Below, in pieces: positions 27,455-36,307 of a DNA stretch of 64,000 bases (position 1 is the stretch's first letter; the number at the start of each line of letters is the position of its first letter). Under the pieces are notes generated by a model. That model was given only the letters and a program-made list of their open reading frames with translations. It made no database searches and was not told where the DNA came from. Source of the DNA: Clostridia bacterium (GTDB lineage: Bacteria > Bacillota > Clostridia > Lachnospirales > Lachnospiraceae). The position numbers and the translations under genes were made by a program. Where the stretch lies: the NCBI GenBank assembly GCA_910576325.1, contig CAJTIM010000018.1:31440-95439 (forward strand), in the 5' to 3' direction.

Positions 27455-27772
27455 TTAAAGTTTATATTCTGTAGAGTAATACGGCATAATCAAATTCTGG
27501 CCGGAAATAATCTTGCCGTCCTTAATGGAATTTAACTGGCTGACTTCGTTGATATAATCCTCTTTGGATTCATAATTCTCCAAATATTCATCGGCCAAAT
27601 CCCACAGGGTATCTCCGGGCTGAATCTCAATGTTGGTATAATACTTATAATAAGTAACCTTCAGTTCCTTATTCTTAGCCTTTGATAAAAAGCTCCCGAA
27701 CGTAAAAACCAAAGCTAAAATTAAACAAATAGTTAAACAAGCCGTTAATAAAACCTTCCTTCTCCTGCACAT
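27455..27772 (-). CDS. YneA-like SOS cell-division inhibitor (TM plus LysM)
   Basis: The 105-residue product has a short basic N-terminus, one membrane segment (about 7-27) and a LysM-type domain at about 47-99 that starts IEIQPGDTLWDLADEYL and ends ISGQNLIMP. This layout and size match YneA, which holds division during DNA damage. The ATG at 27772 follows GGGGGAAG; the longer ORF to 27817 would run through the promoter. Three LexA-like boxes upstream support SOS control. Sequence identity to Bacillus YneA is low by eye, so the name is by architecture and regulation. Confidence 0.82.
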   Translation of the reverse strand: MCRRRKVLLTACLTICLILALVFTFGSFLSKAKNKELKVTYYKYYTNIEIQPGDTLWDLADEYLENYESKEDYINEVSQLNSIKDGKIISGQNLIMPYYSTEYKL

Positions 27773-27810
27773 ATCACTTCCCCCTAAAGTAAAATTCCGA
27801 ACATACCTTC

Positions 27811-27876
27811 CGAACAATTGTTCCGTATGATGTTATTATACACACAGAACAATTGTTTGTCAATACGTATGTTCGG
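27811..27876 (-). promoter_or_regulatory. Consensus promoter with three LexA-like boxes
   Basis: On the minus strand TTGACA (27858-27863) and TATAAT (27835-27840) are 17 bases apart, a perfect promoter. LexA-type boxes are seen as CGAACAATTGTTCC (27811-27824, downstream of -10), an AACAATTGTTCT box in the spacer (27846-27859), and CGAACATACGTATT (27862-27875) over the -35. Repression should be tight until SOS induction. Confidence 0.85.
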
Positions 27877-27951
27877 AAAATGTTCGATTTTTTGTTCGGT
27901 TTTATAAAGCTTGTCAAATAAATAAAAAAGTATCCAGATATAAAAATAAAA

Positions 27952-27993
27952 GTCACCCAAATGCCTTTTACACAACCCCTGCATTTGGGTGAC
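27952..27993 (-). terminator. Terminator of the HPt gene
   Basis: GTCACCCAAATGC (27952-27964) and GCATTTGGGTGAC (27981-27993) form a perfect 13-bp stem. On the minus strand TTTTATTTTTAT follows. Confidence 0.88.
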
Positions 27994-28036
27994 AAAATTG
28001 TTTCATAATAAAAAACAGATATAATGCTTGTTCGGC

Positions 28037-28390
28037 TTAATCTAACTGTTTAATACAGTCAATGGTAAGTTGGTAGTCCTCCTTCACCTTCTCCAATGCA
28101 GGCTCTAAGTCGGCGCCGTATTCCTCCCTGTCCCGCAACAGCTCAGCAAGGTGGTTAGAGGATTCGTAGAGCCGGTCCAGAGAAAGGTTTTGACAGATTC
28201 CTTTTATGGTGTGAGCCGCCCGGAATGCTTCCGGCATATTGCGGGTTTCCATAGATGTACAAAGCAGCTCATAGCTGGAATCATTGAGAACACGAAGCAC
28301 AAACTTCTTAATGCGCTCTTCCGTTCTCAGACGCCCCTCTACGTCCGCATAATTTCCTCCCATAGCATCATAACATTCTCTAATTGTCAT
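28037..28390 (-). CDS. Stand-alone HPt (histidine phosphotransfer) protein
   Basis: A 117-residue helical protein with the HPt motif AAHTIKGIC; His60 should carry the phosphate. Such proteins relay phosphate between a hybrid sensor kinase and a response regulator. No kinase or regulator gene is near, so its partners are elsewhere. It has its own promoter and terminator, so it is a single-gene unit. Confidence 0.85.
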   Translation of the reverse strand: MTIRECYDAMGGNYADVEGRLRTEERIKKFVLRVLNDSSYELLCTSMETRNMPEAFRAAHTIKGICQNLSLDRLYESSNHLAELLRDREEYGADLEPALEKVKEDYQLTIDCIKQLD

Positions 28391-28430
28391 TTTATCTTTC
28401 CTTCCTTTCTGTTGCTCCTTTTAACAATTT

Positions 28431-28459
28431 ATCATAATTATGGCAGTAATTCAAGACAA
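28431..28459 (-). promoter_or_regulatory. Promoter of the HPt gene
   Basis: On the minus strand TTGTCT (28454-28459) and TATGAT (28431-28436) with a 17-base spacer. Confidence 0.65.
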
Positions 28460-28501
28460 ACGCCGAAATTTCAAGTATAAAAAGATACAAAGATATTTCA
28501 C

Positions 28502-28531
28502 TTGCCAATCCTCTCCCCTTCATGTTATGAT
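28502..28531 (+). promoter_or_regulatory. Promoter of the ttcA-like gene
   Basis: TTGCCA (28502-28507) and TATGAT (28526-28531) with an 18-base spacer, diverging from the HPt promoter. Confidence 0.6.
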
Positions 28532-28576
28532 GTCCGGGACAGATCTCGAAAACAGTGGAAGGAAGGCATTTACCAT

Positions 28577-29332
28577 ATGAAGCTGCAGCAGCTCTTAAGC
28601 TATACACGCAGAGCCGTGGATGATTACCATATGATACGGGAAGGGGATAAAATTGCCGTGGGAATTTCCGGCGGAAAGGACAGCCTGGCCATGCTCTATG
28701 CCCTTAACGGCCTTAAACGCTTCTATCCGGCCGCCTTTGAGCTGGAGGCTATTACGGTAGACTTAGGCTTTCCGGACTTTGATTTAAGCGGAATACAAGC
28801 CCTGTGCAGGGAAATGGGGGTTCATTATACGATTGTTCCCACAGATATTTACAATATCATCTTCCGTGTACGTAAGGAAAGCAATCCCTGTGCCCTCTGT
28901 GCCAAGATGCGGAAGGGGGCCTTAAACCAGGCCATCAAGGAAACGGGCTGTAACAAGGTAGCCTATGCCCATCACAAAAACGATGTGGTGGAAACCATGC
29001 TGCTCTCTCTCATCTTTGAGGGACGTTTTCATACCTTTGCGCCGGTTACGTATCTGGATCGGATGGATCTGACCGTGATCCGTCCTCTGATATATGTGGA
29101 TGAGGCGGATGTTATAGGCTTCCGGCACAAATACAATCTGCCTGTCTGCAAAAGCCCCTGTCCGGCCGACGGGCATACCAAACGGGAATATGCCAAGAAT
29201 CTGCTCCGCAGTCTGAACCAGGAGCATCCGGGAACTTCGGAGCGTATGTTTCGGGCCGTTTTGGAGGGGATTTACAAGCCTTATGAGGATTCGGAGTTTA
29301 TTCGGAAGCTCTCCGAAGGCTTTCGTAAATAG
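28577..29332 (+). CDS. TtcA/TilS-family tRNA thiolation ATPase
   Basis: A 251-residue PP-loop protein of the TtcA type, which adds sulfur to tRNA bases with an iron-sulfur cluster. Seen: PP-loop SGGKDS at 31-36, the CALC pair Cys105/Cys108, a YAHHKNDVVETMLL helix, and a later Cys pair at 191 and 195 in VCKSPCPADG. It could modify cytidine-32 or another position. The ATG at 28577 lies about 11 bases after GAAGGAAGG; the ORF start at 28502 is in the promoter. Confidence 0.82.
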   Translation: MKLQQLLSYTRRAVDDYHMIREGDKIAVGISGGKDSLAMLYALNGLKRFYPAAFELEAITVDLGFPDFDLSGIQALCREMGVHYTIVPTDIYNIIFRVRKESNPCALCAKMRKGALNQAIKETGCNKVAYAHHKNDVVETMLLSLIFEGRFHTFAPVTYLDRMDLTVIRPLIYVDEADVIGFRHKYNLPVCKSPCPADGHTKREYAKNLLRSLNQEHPGTSERMFRAVLEGIYKPYEDSEFIRKLSEGFRK

Positions 29333-29345
29333 TCTTTGCCGTGCA

Positions 29346-29390
29346 AGAGATTTGCTTCCAAAAATCATTCTCGGAAGCAAATCTCTTTTT
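29346..29390. terminator. Strong terminator between ttcA-like and carB genes
   Basis: AGAGATTTGCTTCC (29346-29359) pairs perfectly with GGAAGCAAATCTCT (29373-29386) and TTTT follows on the plus strand. It probably serves both converging genes. Confidence 0.9.
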
Positions 29391-29402
29391 CATTTTGACT
29401 AA

Positions 29403-32400
29403 CTATAACATTTCAATCTCACTGTGCAGCTGCTGCAGCGACTTCACTTCCAGCTTACCGCCCTTTTCCTTCGCCTTGCGGATTCCCTCCGTAGTGGCAA
29501 TAGCCGCTGCCATGGTAGTCATATAAGGAATCTTCCCCTTAATAGCGGCCTTGCGGATATAGCTGTCATCGTACCGGCTCTCCTTGCCGGAGGGTGTATT
29601 GACAATCAGCTGAATCTCCCCGTTGGCAATGGCGTCCATAATATTCGGCCGCCCCTCCTGGAGCTTCTTCACCTTCTTCGCGGGAATCCCGTCCGCAGCA
29701 ATCATATCATAGGTGCGTCCCGTAGCCATAATGGAGAATCCGTCCTTATAAAAGCCCCGCGCTACCTGTAGGACCTCCGGCTTATCCTGATCATTGACAC
29801 TGATCAGAACCGTCCCCGACAGGGGCAGGCATGTTTGTGTGGCTTCCTGAGACTTGTAGAAGGCTTCTCCGAAGTTGGAGGCAAGTCCCAGTACCTCGCC
29901 CGTAGAGCGCATCTCCGGTCCGAGAAGGGGGTCTACCTCCTGGAACATATTGAAGGGGAACACGGCCTCCTTCACTCCGTAATGATGGAAATGGCTCTCC
30001 TTGAGATTCGGAACCGGTGAGGGGGTTCCTGTCAGTTCCTCCGTAATTACCTGGGTGGCCAGCTGCACCATCCGAATGTTGCAGACCTTAGATACCAGCG
30101 GCACAGTACGGGAAGCTCTGGGATTGGCCTCCAGAACAAACACCTTTCCGTCCTCAATGGCATACTGCATATTCATAAGACCGCAGACATGCATTTCCTC
30201 CGCAATCTTCTTCGTATATTCCTTAATCGTCCTAAGATTCTCCTCCGAAATATTTAAGGAAGGCAGTATACAGGCCGAATCACCGGAATGAACTCCGGCC
30301 AGCTCAATATGCTCCATCACAGCCGGAACAAAGGCATGGGTCCCGTCACAGATAGCGTCCGCCTCACACTCCATGGCATGATGCAGAAAACGGTCAATTA
30401 AGATGGGGCGATCCGGCGTCACTCCCACAGCCGCGCGCATATAATCAATCAGGCTGTCCGAATCATGAACTACCTCCATCCCCCGGCCGCCCAGTACGTA
30501 AGAAGGACGCACCATAACAGGATAACCGATCTTCTCCGCAATAGCCAGAGCCTCGTCCGCGTTGACCGCCATTCCTGCTTCCGGCATGGGAATCTCCAGC
30601 TTCTCCATAATCGCCCGGAACCGATCACGGTCTTCCGCCAGATCAATAATCTCCGGACTGGTGCCTAAGATCCGCACGCCGTTCTTTTCAAGCTCCGCCG
30701 CCAGATTAAGAGGTGTCTGGCCGCCGAACTGGGCAATTACACCTGCCGGCTTCTCCTTCTCGTGGATGCTTAAGACATCCTCCAGGGTCAGGGGCTCAAA
30801 ATACAGTTTATCCGAAGTATCGTAATCCGTGGAAACCGTTTCAGGATTGCAGTTCACAATGATTGTCTCAAAGCCAAGCTTTTTAAGGGCAATGGCCGCA
30901 TGGACGCAGCAGTAATCAAACTCAATTCCCTGCCCGATCCGGTTGGGGCCGCCGCCCAGGATCATAATCTTGGGCCTGTCCGTATTGACAGTGCTGTGAT
31001 CCGGCGCATTGTAGGTCGAATAATAGTAAGCATTGTTCTTTGTTCCGCTTACATGAACACCCTCCCACGCCTCTGTTACGCCTATGGCAATACGGCTCTT
31101 ACGGATATCCGTCTCGGGAACCTCCAATATCTGACTTAAATACCGATCGGAGAATCCGTCCTCCTTTGCTTTCTTAAGAGCCTCCGCCTCTGGCACTTTC
31201 CCATGGCTGGTGGACAGAAGCATCTCCTCCTCTTCTACCAGCTCCTTCATCTGCTCAATAAAGTAATGCTTGATCTTAGTCAGCTCATGGAGCTCTTCCA
31301 CCGTGGCGCCTTTACGGAGTGCTTCATACATCACGAACTGCCGCTCACTGGTGGCCGTATCCAGCAGCTTTAAAAGCTCACGCTTGGATTTCCCGTGAAA
31401 ATCCTTGGCAAAGCCCAGGCCGTAACGGCCGTTTTCCAGGCTTCGTATCGCCTTCTGAAATGCTTCCTTGTAGGTCTTGCCAATACTCATAACCTCGCCC
31501 ACGGCGCGCATCTGGGTTCCCAGCTTGTCCTCCACACCCTTGAACTTCTCAAAGGCCCAGCGGGCAAATTTGATTACCACATAATCCCCGCCCGGTACAT
31601 AACGGTCAAGGGTTCCGTACTTGCCGCAGGGAATCTCATCCAGAGTAAGACCGGAGGCCAGCATGGCGGAAACAAGGGCAATGGGGAAGCCCGTCGCCTT
31701 AGACGCCAGCGCGGAGGAACGGGAGGTTCTGGGATTGATCTCAATGACAATATCCCGGTCGCTGACCGGATCATGAGCCCACTGTACGTTCGTTCCGCCG
31801 ATTACCTGGATAGCCTCCGCAATGCGGTAGGATTTCTCCTGAAGCCTCTTTTGAATATCCTCAGAAATGGTCAGCATGGGAGCGGAGCAGAAGGAATCTC
31901 CCGTATGTACTCCCAGGGGATCGATATTTTCAATAAAGCAGACGGTAATTATATTATTCTTACTGTCCCGGACAACCTCAAGCTCGAGCTCCTCCCAACC
32001 AAGGATGGATTCTTCCACGAGCACCTGCCCTACCAGGCTGGCCTGCAAGCCCCTTGCAGTAACGGTTTTCAGCTCCTCCACATTGTACACAAGACCGCCG
32101 CCGGCGCCGCCCATGGTGTAGGCCGGACGCAGAACTACCGGATAACCAAGCTTATCCGCGATGGCGACTGCCTCGTCCACACTGTAAGCCACTTCGCTTC
32201 GGGCCATTTCAATCCCCAGGCTGTCCATGGTATTCTTGAACTCAATTCGGTCCTCGCCGCGCTCAATGGCATCCACCTGGACACCGATAACCTTCACATC
32301 GTACTTTTCCAGGATACCGGCTTTGGAAAGTTCCGAACAAAGATTAAGACCGGACTGTCCGCCGAGATTCGGCAATAAGGCATCTGGTCTTTCTTTCTCA

Positions 32401-32633
32401 ATAATCTGTGTCAGCCGTTCCACATTGAGCGGCTCAATATAAGTTACGTCTGCGGTTTCTGGATCGGTCATAATCGTGGCCGGATTGGAATTTACCAATA
32501 CGATCTCATAGCCCAGCTGCTTTAACGCCTTGCACGCCTGTGTGCCGGAATAGTCAAACTCACAGGCCTGGCCGATAATAATGGGGCCGGAACCGATAAT
32601 CAAAACCTTGTGGATATCGTTTCTTTTACTCAT
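29403..32633 (-). CDS. carB: Carbamoyl-phosphate synthase large subunit
   Basis: CarB makes carbamoyl phosphate for arginine and pyrimidines. The 1076-residue protein has the two homologous ATP-grasp halves (start VLIIGSGPIIIGQACEFDYSG; second half GGGPNRIGQGIEFDYCCVH), the oligomerisation region and a C-terminal MGS-like regulatory domain with INTPSG-type loop (VNTPSGKE). Length is normal. No carA (glutaminase subunit) adjoins it, unlike the usual carAB operon, so the partner must be elsewhere. Confidence 0.97.
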   Translation of the reverse strand: MSKRNDIHKVLIIGSGPIIIGQACEFDYSGTQACKALKQLGYEIVLVNSNPATIMTDPETADVTYIEPLNVERLTQIIEKERPDALLPNLGGQSGLNLCSELSKAGILEKYDVKVIGVQVDAIERGEDRIEFKNTMDSLGIEMARSEVAYSVDEAVAIADKLGYPVVLRPAYTMGGAGGGLVYNVEELKTVTARGLQASLVGQVLVEESILGWEELELEVVRDSKNNIITVCFIENIDPLGVHTGDSFCSAPMLTISEDIQKRLQEKSYRIAEAIQVIGGTNVQWAHDPVSDRDIVIEINPRTSRSSALASKATGFPIALVSAMLASGLTLDEIPCGKYGTLDRYVPGGDYVVIKFARWAFEKFKGVEDKLGTQMRAVGEVMSIGKTYKEAFQKAIRSLENGRYGLGFAKDFHGKSKRELLKLLDTATSERQFVMYEALRKGATVEELHELTKIKHYFIEQMKELVEEEEMLLSTSHGKVPEAEALKKAKEDGFSDRYLSQILEVPETDIRKSRIAIGVTEAWEGVHVSGTKNNAYYYSTYNAPDHSTVNTDRPKIMILGGGPNRIGQGIEFDYCCVHAAIALKKLGFETIIVNCNPETVSTDYDTSDKLYFEPLTLEDVLSIHEKEKPAGVIAQFGGQTPLNLAAELEKNGVRILGTSPEIIDLAEDRDRFRAIMEKLEIPMPEAGMAVNADEALAIAEKIGYPVMVRPSYVLGGRGMEVVHDSDSLIDYMRAAVGVTPDRPILIDRFLHHAMECEADAICDGTHAFVPAVMEHIELAGVHSGDSACILPSLNISEENLRTIKEYTKKIAEEMHVCGLMNMQYAIEDGKVFVLEANPRASRTVPLVSKVCNIRMVQLATQVITEELTGTPSPVPNLKESHFHHYGVKEAVFPFNMFQEVDPLLGPEMRSTGEVLGLASNFGEAFYKSQEATQTCLPLSGTVLISVNDQDKPEVLQVARGFYKDGFSIMATGRTYDMIAADGIPAKKVKKLQEGRPNIMDAIANGEIQLIVNTPSGKESRYDDSYIRKAAIKGKIPYMTTMAAAIATTEGIRKAKEKGGKLEVKSLQQLHSEIEML

Positions 32634-32656
32634 ATATGTTCTCCTTTATATATTAG

Positions 32657-32690
32657 CAGGATGTATTCAAGGTTCCTGGAATACATCCTG
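32657..32690 (-). terminator. 12-bp hairpin between dtd and carB
   Basis: CAGGATGTATTC (32657-32668) pairs perfectly with GAATACATCCTG (32679-32690). It lies after the dtd stop and before carB on the minus strand; the T tract is poor, so it may attenuate rather than fully stop. Confidence 0.6.
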
Positions 32691-32697
32691 TTTCTAG

Positions 32698-33132
32698 CTA
32701 CTCCAGAATGATGGTAAAGGGTCCGTCATTTACAAGCTCCACCTTCATATCCGCACCGAAGCTTCCTGTTCCTACCTTGGAAACCTGTCCCTGACAGCTC
32801 TCGATAATATACTTATACAGCTCACAGGCAAGCTTTGGATCTCCCGCATTGGTAAAGCCCGGCCGGTTGCCGTGGCTGCAGTCCGCATAGAGGGTAAACT
32901 GAGAAACCAAAAGAAGCTCCCCGTCCACATCCTTTAAAGACAGATTGATCTTACCGTTTCCGTCGGGAAAAATCCGCAGGCCAAGCATCTTTTTTACCAG
33001 CCTGTCCGCCTCCGCCCTGGTGTCCCCCTGGCCCACGCCGATGAGAACCAGATAACCTTTTCCTATAGTTCCAATAACAGTCCCATCCACCGTTACCGAT
33101 GCATGGGACACTCTCTGTATGACAAATTTCAT
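32698..33132 (-). CDS. dtd: D-aminoacyl-tRNA deacylase
   Basis: Dtd removes D-amino acids wrongly attached to tRNA. The 144-residue protein has the family motifs [17 protein letters not shown] (with the SQFT active-site loop) and the C-terminal [10 protein letters not shown] (usually NDGPVT; here Phe replaces Val). Length and start [15 protein letters not shown] are typical. It follows the cytidylate-kinase-like gene by three bases, in one unit. Confidence 0.95.
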   Translation of the reverse strand: MKFVIQRVSHASVTVDGTVIGTIGKGYLVLIGVGQGDTRAEADRLVKKMLGLRIFPDGNGKINLSLKDVDGELLLVSQFTLYADCSHGNRPGFTNAGDPKLACELYKYIIESCQGQVSKVGTGSFGADMKVELVNDGPFTIILE

Positions 33133-33135
33133 AGA

Positions 33136-33774
33136 CTAAATTCTCTCATGTTCTTTTTCTTTGTATGTAACAAATTCCCGGATTAGATGAACCGTGCCGT
33201 CAATGCCCAGGGAGCTGGTATTGAGACACAGATCATAGCCTGAGGCCTCTCCCCACTTTTTACTGGTGTAATAATTGTAGTAGCTGGCCCGGCTTTTATC
33301 CGTCTTGCGGATCAGATCCTTGGCCTTGGCATCAGTGAGATCGTGCCGTCTGGCAATGCGGACAATCCGGGAGGGAAGGTCTGCATAGAGGAAAACATTG
33401 ACCACACCCGGAACATTCTCAAGGGCATAGTCCGCACAGCGCCCCACAATGACGCAGGGCCCCTCCGCCGCAATCTTCTTGATGCTGTCAAACTGTGCTA
33501 AAAAAACCTTGTGATTCAAAGGCATCTCGGAAAACGCCGCCGAGGAATAGCCGGTAGAGTAAGTATCCATCACCAGGGAATACAAAAAACTGTTGGTAGG
33601 CTTCTCATCGTGATTCTCGAAAAGCTCCCGGCACAGGCCGCTGTCCTTGGCTGCTCTTGAGAGAAGCTCCTTGTCATAGAAGGGAATTCCCATCTCCTGT
33701 GCCAATTTGATTCCGATGTCGTGCCCGCCGCTGCCGTATTGACGTCCGATTGTAATAACCGTATTATTTGCCAT
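33136..33774 (-). CDS. Cytidylate kinase-like family protein
   Basis: A 212-residue P-loop protein of the AAA_26 type. The start ITIGRQYGSGGHDIG replaces the usual GxxGSGKS loop, and IVGRCADYAL plus the paired Arg motif RKTDKSRASYYNYYT are typical. Members are common in Clostridia; the substrate is not established and it is distinct from the true cmk at 50170. The ATG at 33774 (MANNTV) follows GAAAGGGG; the ORF start at 33810 is not needed. Confidence 0.87.
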   Translation of the reverse strand: MANNTVITIGRQYGSGGHDIGIKLAQEMGIPFYDKELLSRAAKDSGLCRELFENHDEKPTNSFLYSLVMDTYSTGYSSAAFSEMPLNHKVFLAQFDSIKKIAAEGPCVIVGRCADYALENVPGVVNVFLYADLPSRIVRIARRHDLTDAKAKDLIRKTDKSRASYYNYYTSKKWGEASGYDLCLNTSSLGIDGTVHLIREFVTYKEKEHERI

Positions 33775-33889
33775 ATTGGTGTCGCCCCTTTCTGAAACTG
33801 TCCGTATCATATAAAAATGTTTCGCTTTGCGGTACGGATTTGTAAAACGTGTCTTGCAGCTCTTTACCTATATAAATAGTATACACCAA

Positions 33890-34651
33890 TTATTCGTTTT
33901 TTTCCAGACTCATAATAATCCCTTTTGCAATTCCTTTTGCCGCGTCATTTTGGTAACTGTCATCTGTAAGGCTGCCGGCTTCTTCCATATTGCTGATGTA
34001 GCCTACCTCCACCAGAACCGCAGGCATCTCTGTGTCGGAAAGAATACTGTAGGAGCCTTCCCCGGAACCGCCGTCTAGGGCTCCGCTCTCTTTGACCAGG
34101 GCCGATTCAATCATTTCCGCCAGATAGCGGCTCTCTTTGCTGCCCTTTTTATAATGGCTTACGGCTCCTGAGATACTGCTGTTATCGGAATAGCCGCAAT
34201 GGACACTCACCAAAAGATCCGCCTGAGCTTCATTGGCCTTTTGTACCCGCTCCTCTTTGGAGATCCTTGTATCATCCTCACGGAGCATAACAACCTGACA
34301 GCCCTGGCTTTCAAGCATTACCTTCAGCTTGGAGCAAATGTCCAGAGTCACTTGTTTTTCTTTCGCCTCACCATTGCTCATGCCCATATCCTCTCCGCCA
34401 TGGCCGGGATCAATCACAATGACATAGCTTCCGTTTTTTGAAGCAATGGCTGCCGGACCGCCGGAAATAAAATGTTTGACGGCAAAGATAACAATTCCAA
34501 TCACAACAAGGGCGGCTGCGCCTCCGCCGATCAGAAGCATCAGTTTTTTCCGCCGTCTTTGTTCCTGCGCCTTCTGCCTTCTTCTGCGGGCCTCCATTCT
34601 CCTCCGGCGTTCCGCCGGACTCATCTCCCGGTCTCTTTCATTATGCGACAT
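33890..34651 (-). CDS. Membrane-anchored N-acetylmuramoyl-L-alanine amidase
   Basis: A 253-residue cell-wall hydrolase. A basic cytoplasmic stretch (about 10-37, rich in Arg/Lys) and one membrane segment (about 38-62) precede an Amidase_3 domain with the zinc motifs VIDPGHGGEDMG (His and Glu) and the later SVHCG and VLVEVGYISN elements. It cuts the bond between muramic acid and the peptide. The N-terminal anchor suggests action near the membrane. It lies 19 bases before the beta-CASP hydrolase in transcription order after it. Confidence 0.9.
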   Translation of the reverse strand: MSHNERDREMSPAERRRRMEARRRRQKAQEQRRRKKLMLLIGGGAAALVVIGIVIFAVKHFISGGPAAIASKNGSYVIVIDPGHGGEDMGMSNGEAKEKQVTLDICSKLKVMLESQGCQVVMLREDDTRISKEERVQKANEAQADLLVSVHCGYSDNSSISGAVSHYKKGSKESRYLAEMIESALVKESGALDGGSGEGSYSILSDTEMPAVLVEVGYISNMEEAGSLTDDSYQNDAAKGIAKGIIMSLEKNE

Positions 34652-34670
34652 AATCTTATCTTATCCCCCG

Positions 34671-36272
34671 TTATTTTTCCCATTTTTCGCAGAGCGCCTG
34701 CAGCTGATCCGCAAGCTTGGCCAGATCCTTATTTGCCCATCCCTTGCTCTTATCGATCAGGCGCATAAGTCTCTTTCCAACCTCCACCAATCTATCATAA
34801 ACGGTTGATGACGGTTTGGCAAGCTTTTTATCTCTCTCAATGCGTATCTTATTGCCCACCTCAAGATGAGTATTGGTAATCAGATCATAGCATCCGCCGC
34901 TGTAAGGTGCTCTGGCATTATAGCCATAATTGTTCTCCAGACACTCCACAAAATGATCGCAGACCGTGTCCTCTCCATGAACTACGAACACTCTCTTGGG
35001 TTTCTTTTGGAAGCCCTGAAGCCAGGAAATCAGCCCTTCCTTATCCGCATGGCCGCTGATACCGGCCAGCTTCATAATCTTGGCCCGGATCTCAATCTCC
35101 TCGCCGAAAAGCTTCACCGTAGAAGCACCTTCCACAATGGCCCGTCCAAGGGTTCCCACGGCCTGGTAGCCTACAAAAAGAATGGTGCTGTCCTCCCGCC
35201 AGAGATTATGCTTCAGATGGTGGCGGATACGGCCCGCCTCGCACATACCGGAAGCGGAAAGAATCACCTTGGGTTCGTCATCAAAGTTAATGGCTTTAGA
35301 TTCATCGCTGGTAATGGACAGATTCAACCCCGGAAAAGCGATGGGATTGATCCCTTTCTTTACCAATTCCAGTGTGACCTCGTCGAAACATTCATACATA
35401 TTTTTGTTGAAAATGGTAGTTGCCTGTACGGCCAGAGGACTATCCACATAAACCTGGAAGCCTTCATGTCCCCGAACGAGTCTCCGTTCTTTGATCTCCC
35501 GGAGAAAATAGAGCATTTCCTGGGTTCTTCCCACCGCAAAAGAGGGAATGACTACGTTTCCGCCCCGATCAAAAGTATCCTGCAGAATTCCGGTGAGGGC
35601 TTCCACATAATCCGGCCGCTCTCCGTGACTGCGGTCCCCGTAGGTGGATTCCATTACCACATAATCCGCTTCCTCCACCATACCCGGCTCTTTTAAAATA
35701 GGCTGGTTATGATTGCCGATATCGCCGGAGAACACGATTTTTCTCGTTTCGCTGCCTTCTGTCAGCCAGATCTCAATGCAGGCGGAGCCCAGAAGATGCC
35801 CCACATCCGTAAAACGAATGGCAATCCCCTCGGATACCTCGATCCGCTCTCCATAGGCGCAGCCGCAAAACAGCTTCATGGCTCCGTCCGCGTCAGCCAT
35901 GTCGTAAAGAGGAACATACTCTTCTCCGCCGGAACGCTTTGCCTTCCGATTCCTCCATTCCGCCTCAAACATCTGAATATGAGCACTGTCACGAAGCATT
36001 ACCTCGCACAGATCCCTTGTGGCCTTGGTTGTAAAAACAGCGCCCCGAAACCCCTGCTTGTAAAGAAGAGGCAGCAGTCCGGAATGATCGATATGTGCAT
36101 GCGTCAGAAACACAAAATCAATATCCGCTGCAGCCACGGGAATTTCCCGGTTCTTATAATAGTCCGGTCCCTGCTCCATGCCGTAATCCACCAGCATAAT
36201 TTTGCCGCAGGCCTCCATCATATGACAGCTTCCGGTCACCTCATGGGCCGCCCCCAAAAATGTAATCTTCAT
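34671..36272 (-). CDS. MBL-fold beta-CASP metallo-hydrolase (RNA-processing type)
   Basis: A 533-residue protein. The metallo-beta-lactamase core has THAHIDHSG, the beta-CASP insert follows (about 200-380), and the C-terminal motifs LSASGMCEAGRI and SGHADKEGL complete the site. Relatives are RNA nucleases of the CPSF-73/YSH1 type. An extra C-terminal helical tail (about 470-533) may aid RNA binding or dimerisation. The substrate is unknown. Confidence 0.88.
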   Translation of the reverse strand: MKITFLGAAHEVTGSCHMMEACGKIMLVDYGMEQGPDYYKNREIPVAAADIDFVFLTHAHIDHSGLLPLLYKQGFRGAVFTTKATRDLCEVMLRDSAHIQMFEAEWRNRKAKRSGGEEYVPLYDMADADGAMKLFCGCAYGERIEVSEGIAIRFTDVGHLLGSACIEIWLTEGSETRKIVFSGDIGNHNQPILKEPGMVEEADYVVMESTYGDRSHGERPDYVEALTGILQDTFDRGGNVVIPSFAVGRTQEMLYFLREIKERRLVRGHEGFQVYVDSPLAVQATTIFNKNMYECFDEVTLELVKKGINPIAFPGLNLSITSDESKAINFDDEPKVILSASGMCEAGRIRHHLKHNLWREDSTILFVGYQAVGTLGRAIVEGASTVKLFGEEIEIRAKIMKLAGISGHADKEGLISWLQGFQKKPKRVFVVHGEDTVCDHFVECLENNYGYNARAPYSGGCYDLITNTHLEVGNKIRIERDKKLAKPSSTVYDRLVEVGKRLMRLIDKSKGWANKDLAKLADQLQALCEKWEK

Positions 36273-36307
36273 CTTCCGTCCCCTTTCCGTTTTTTATATT
36301 TGTTCTT

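Noticed and set aside
31395..32378. 327-codon frame opposite carB
   Set aside because: Lies wholly within carB on the other strand, no ribosome binding site and no protein-like pattern; shadow of a long conserved gene.
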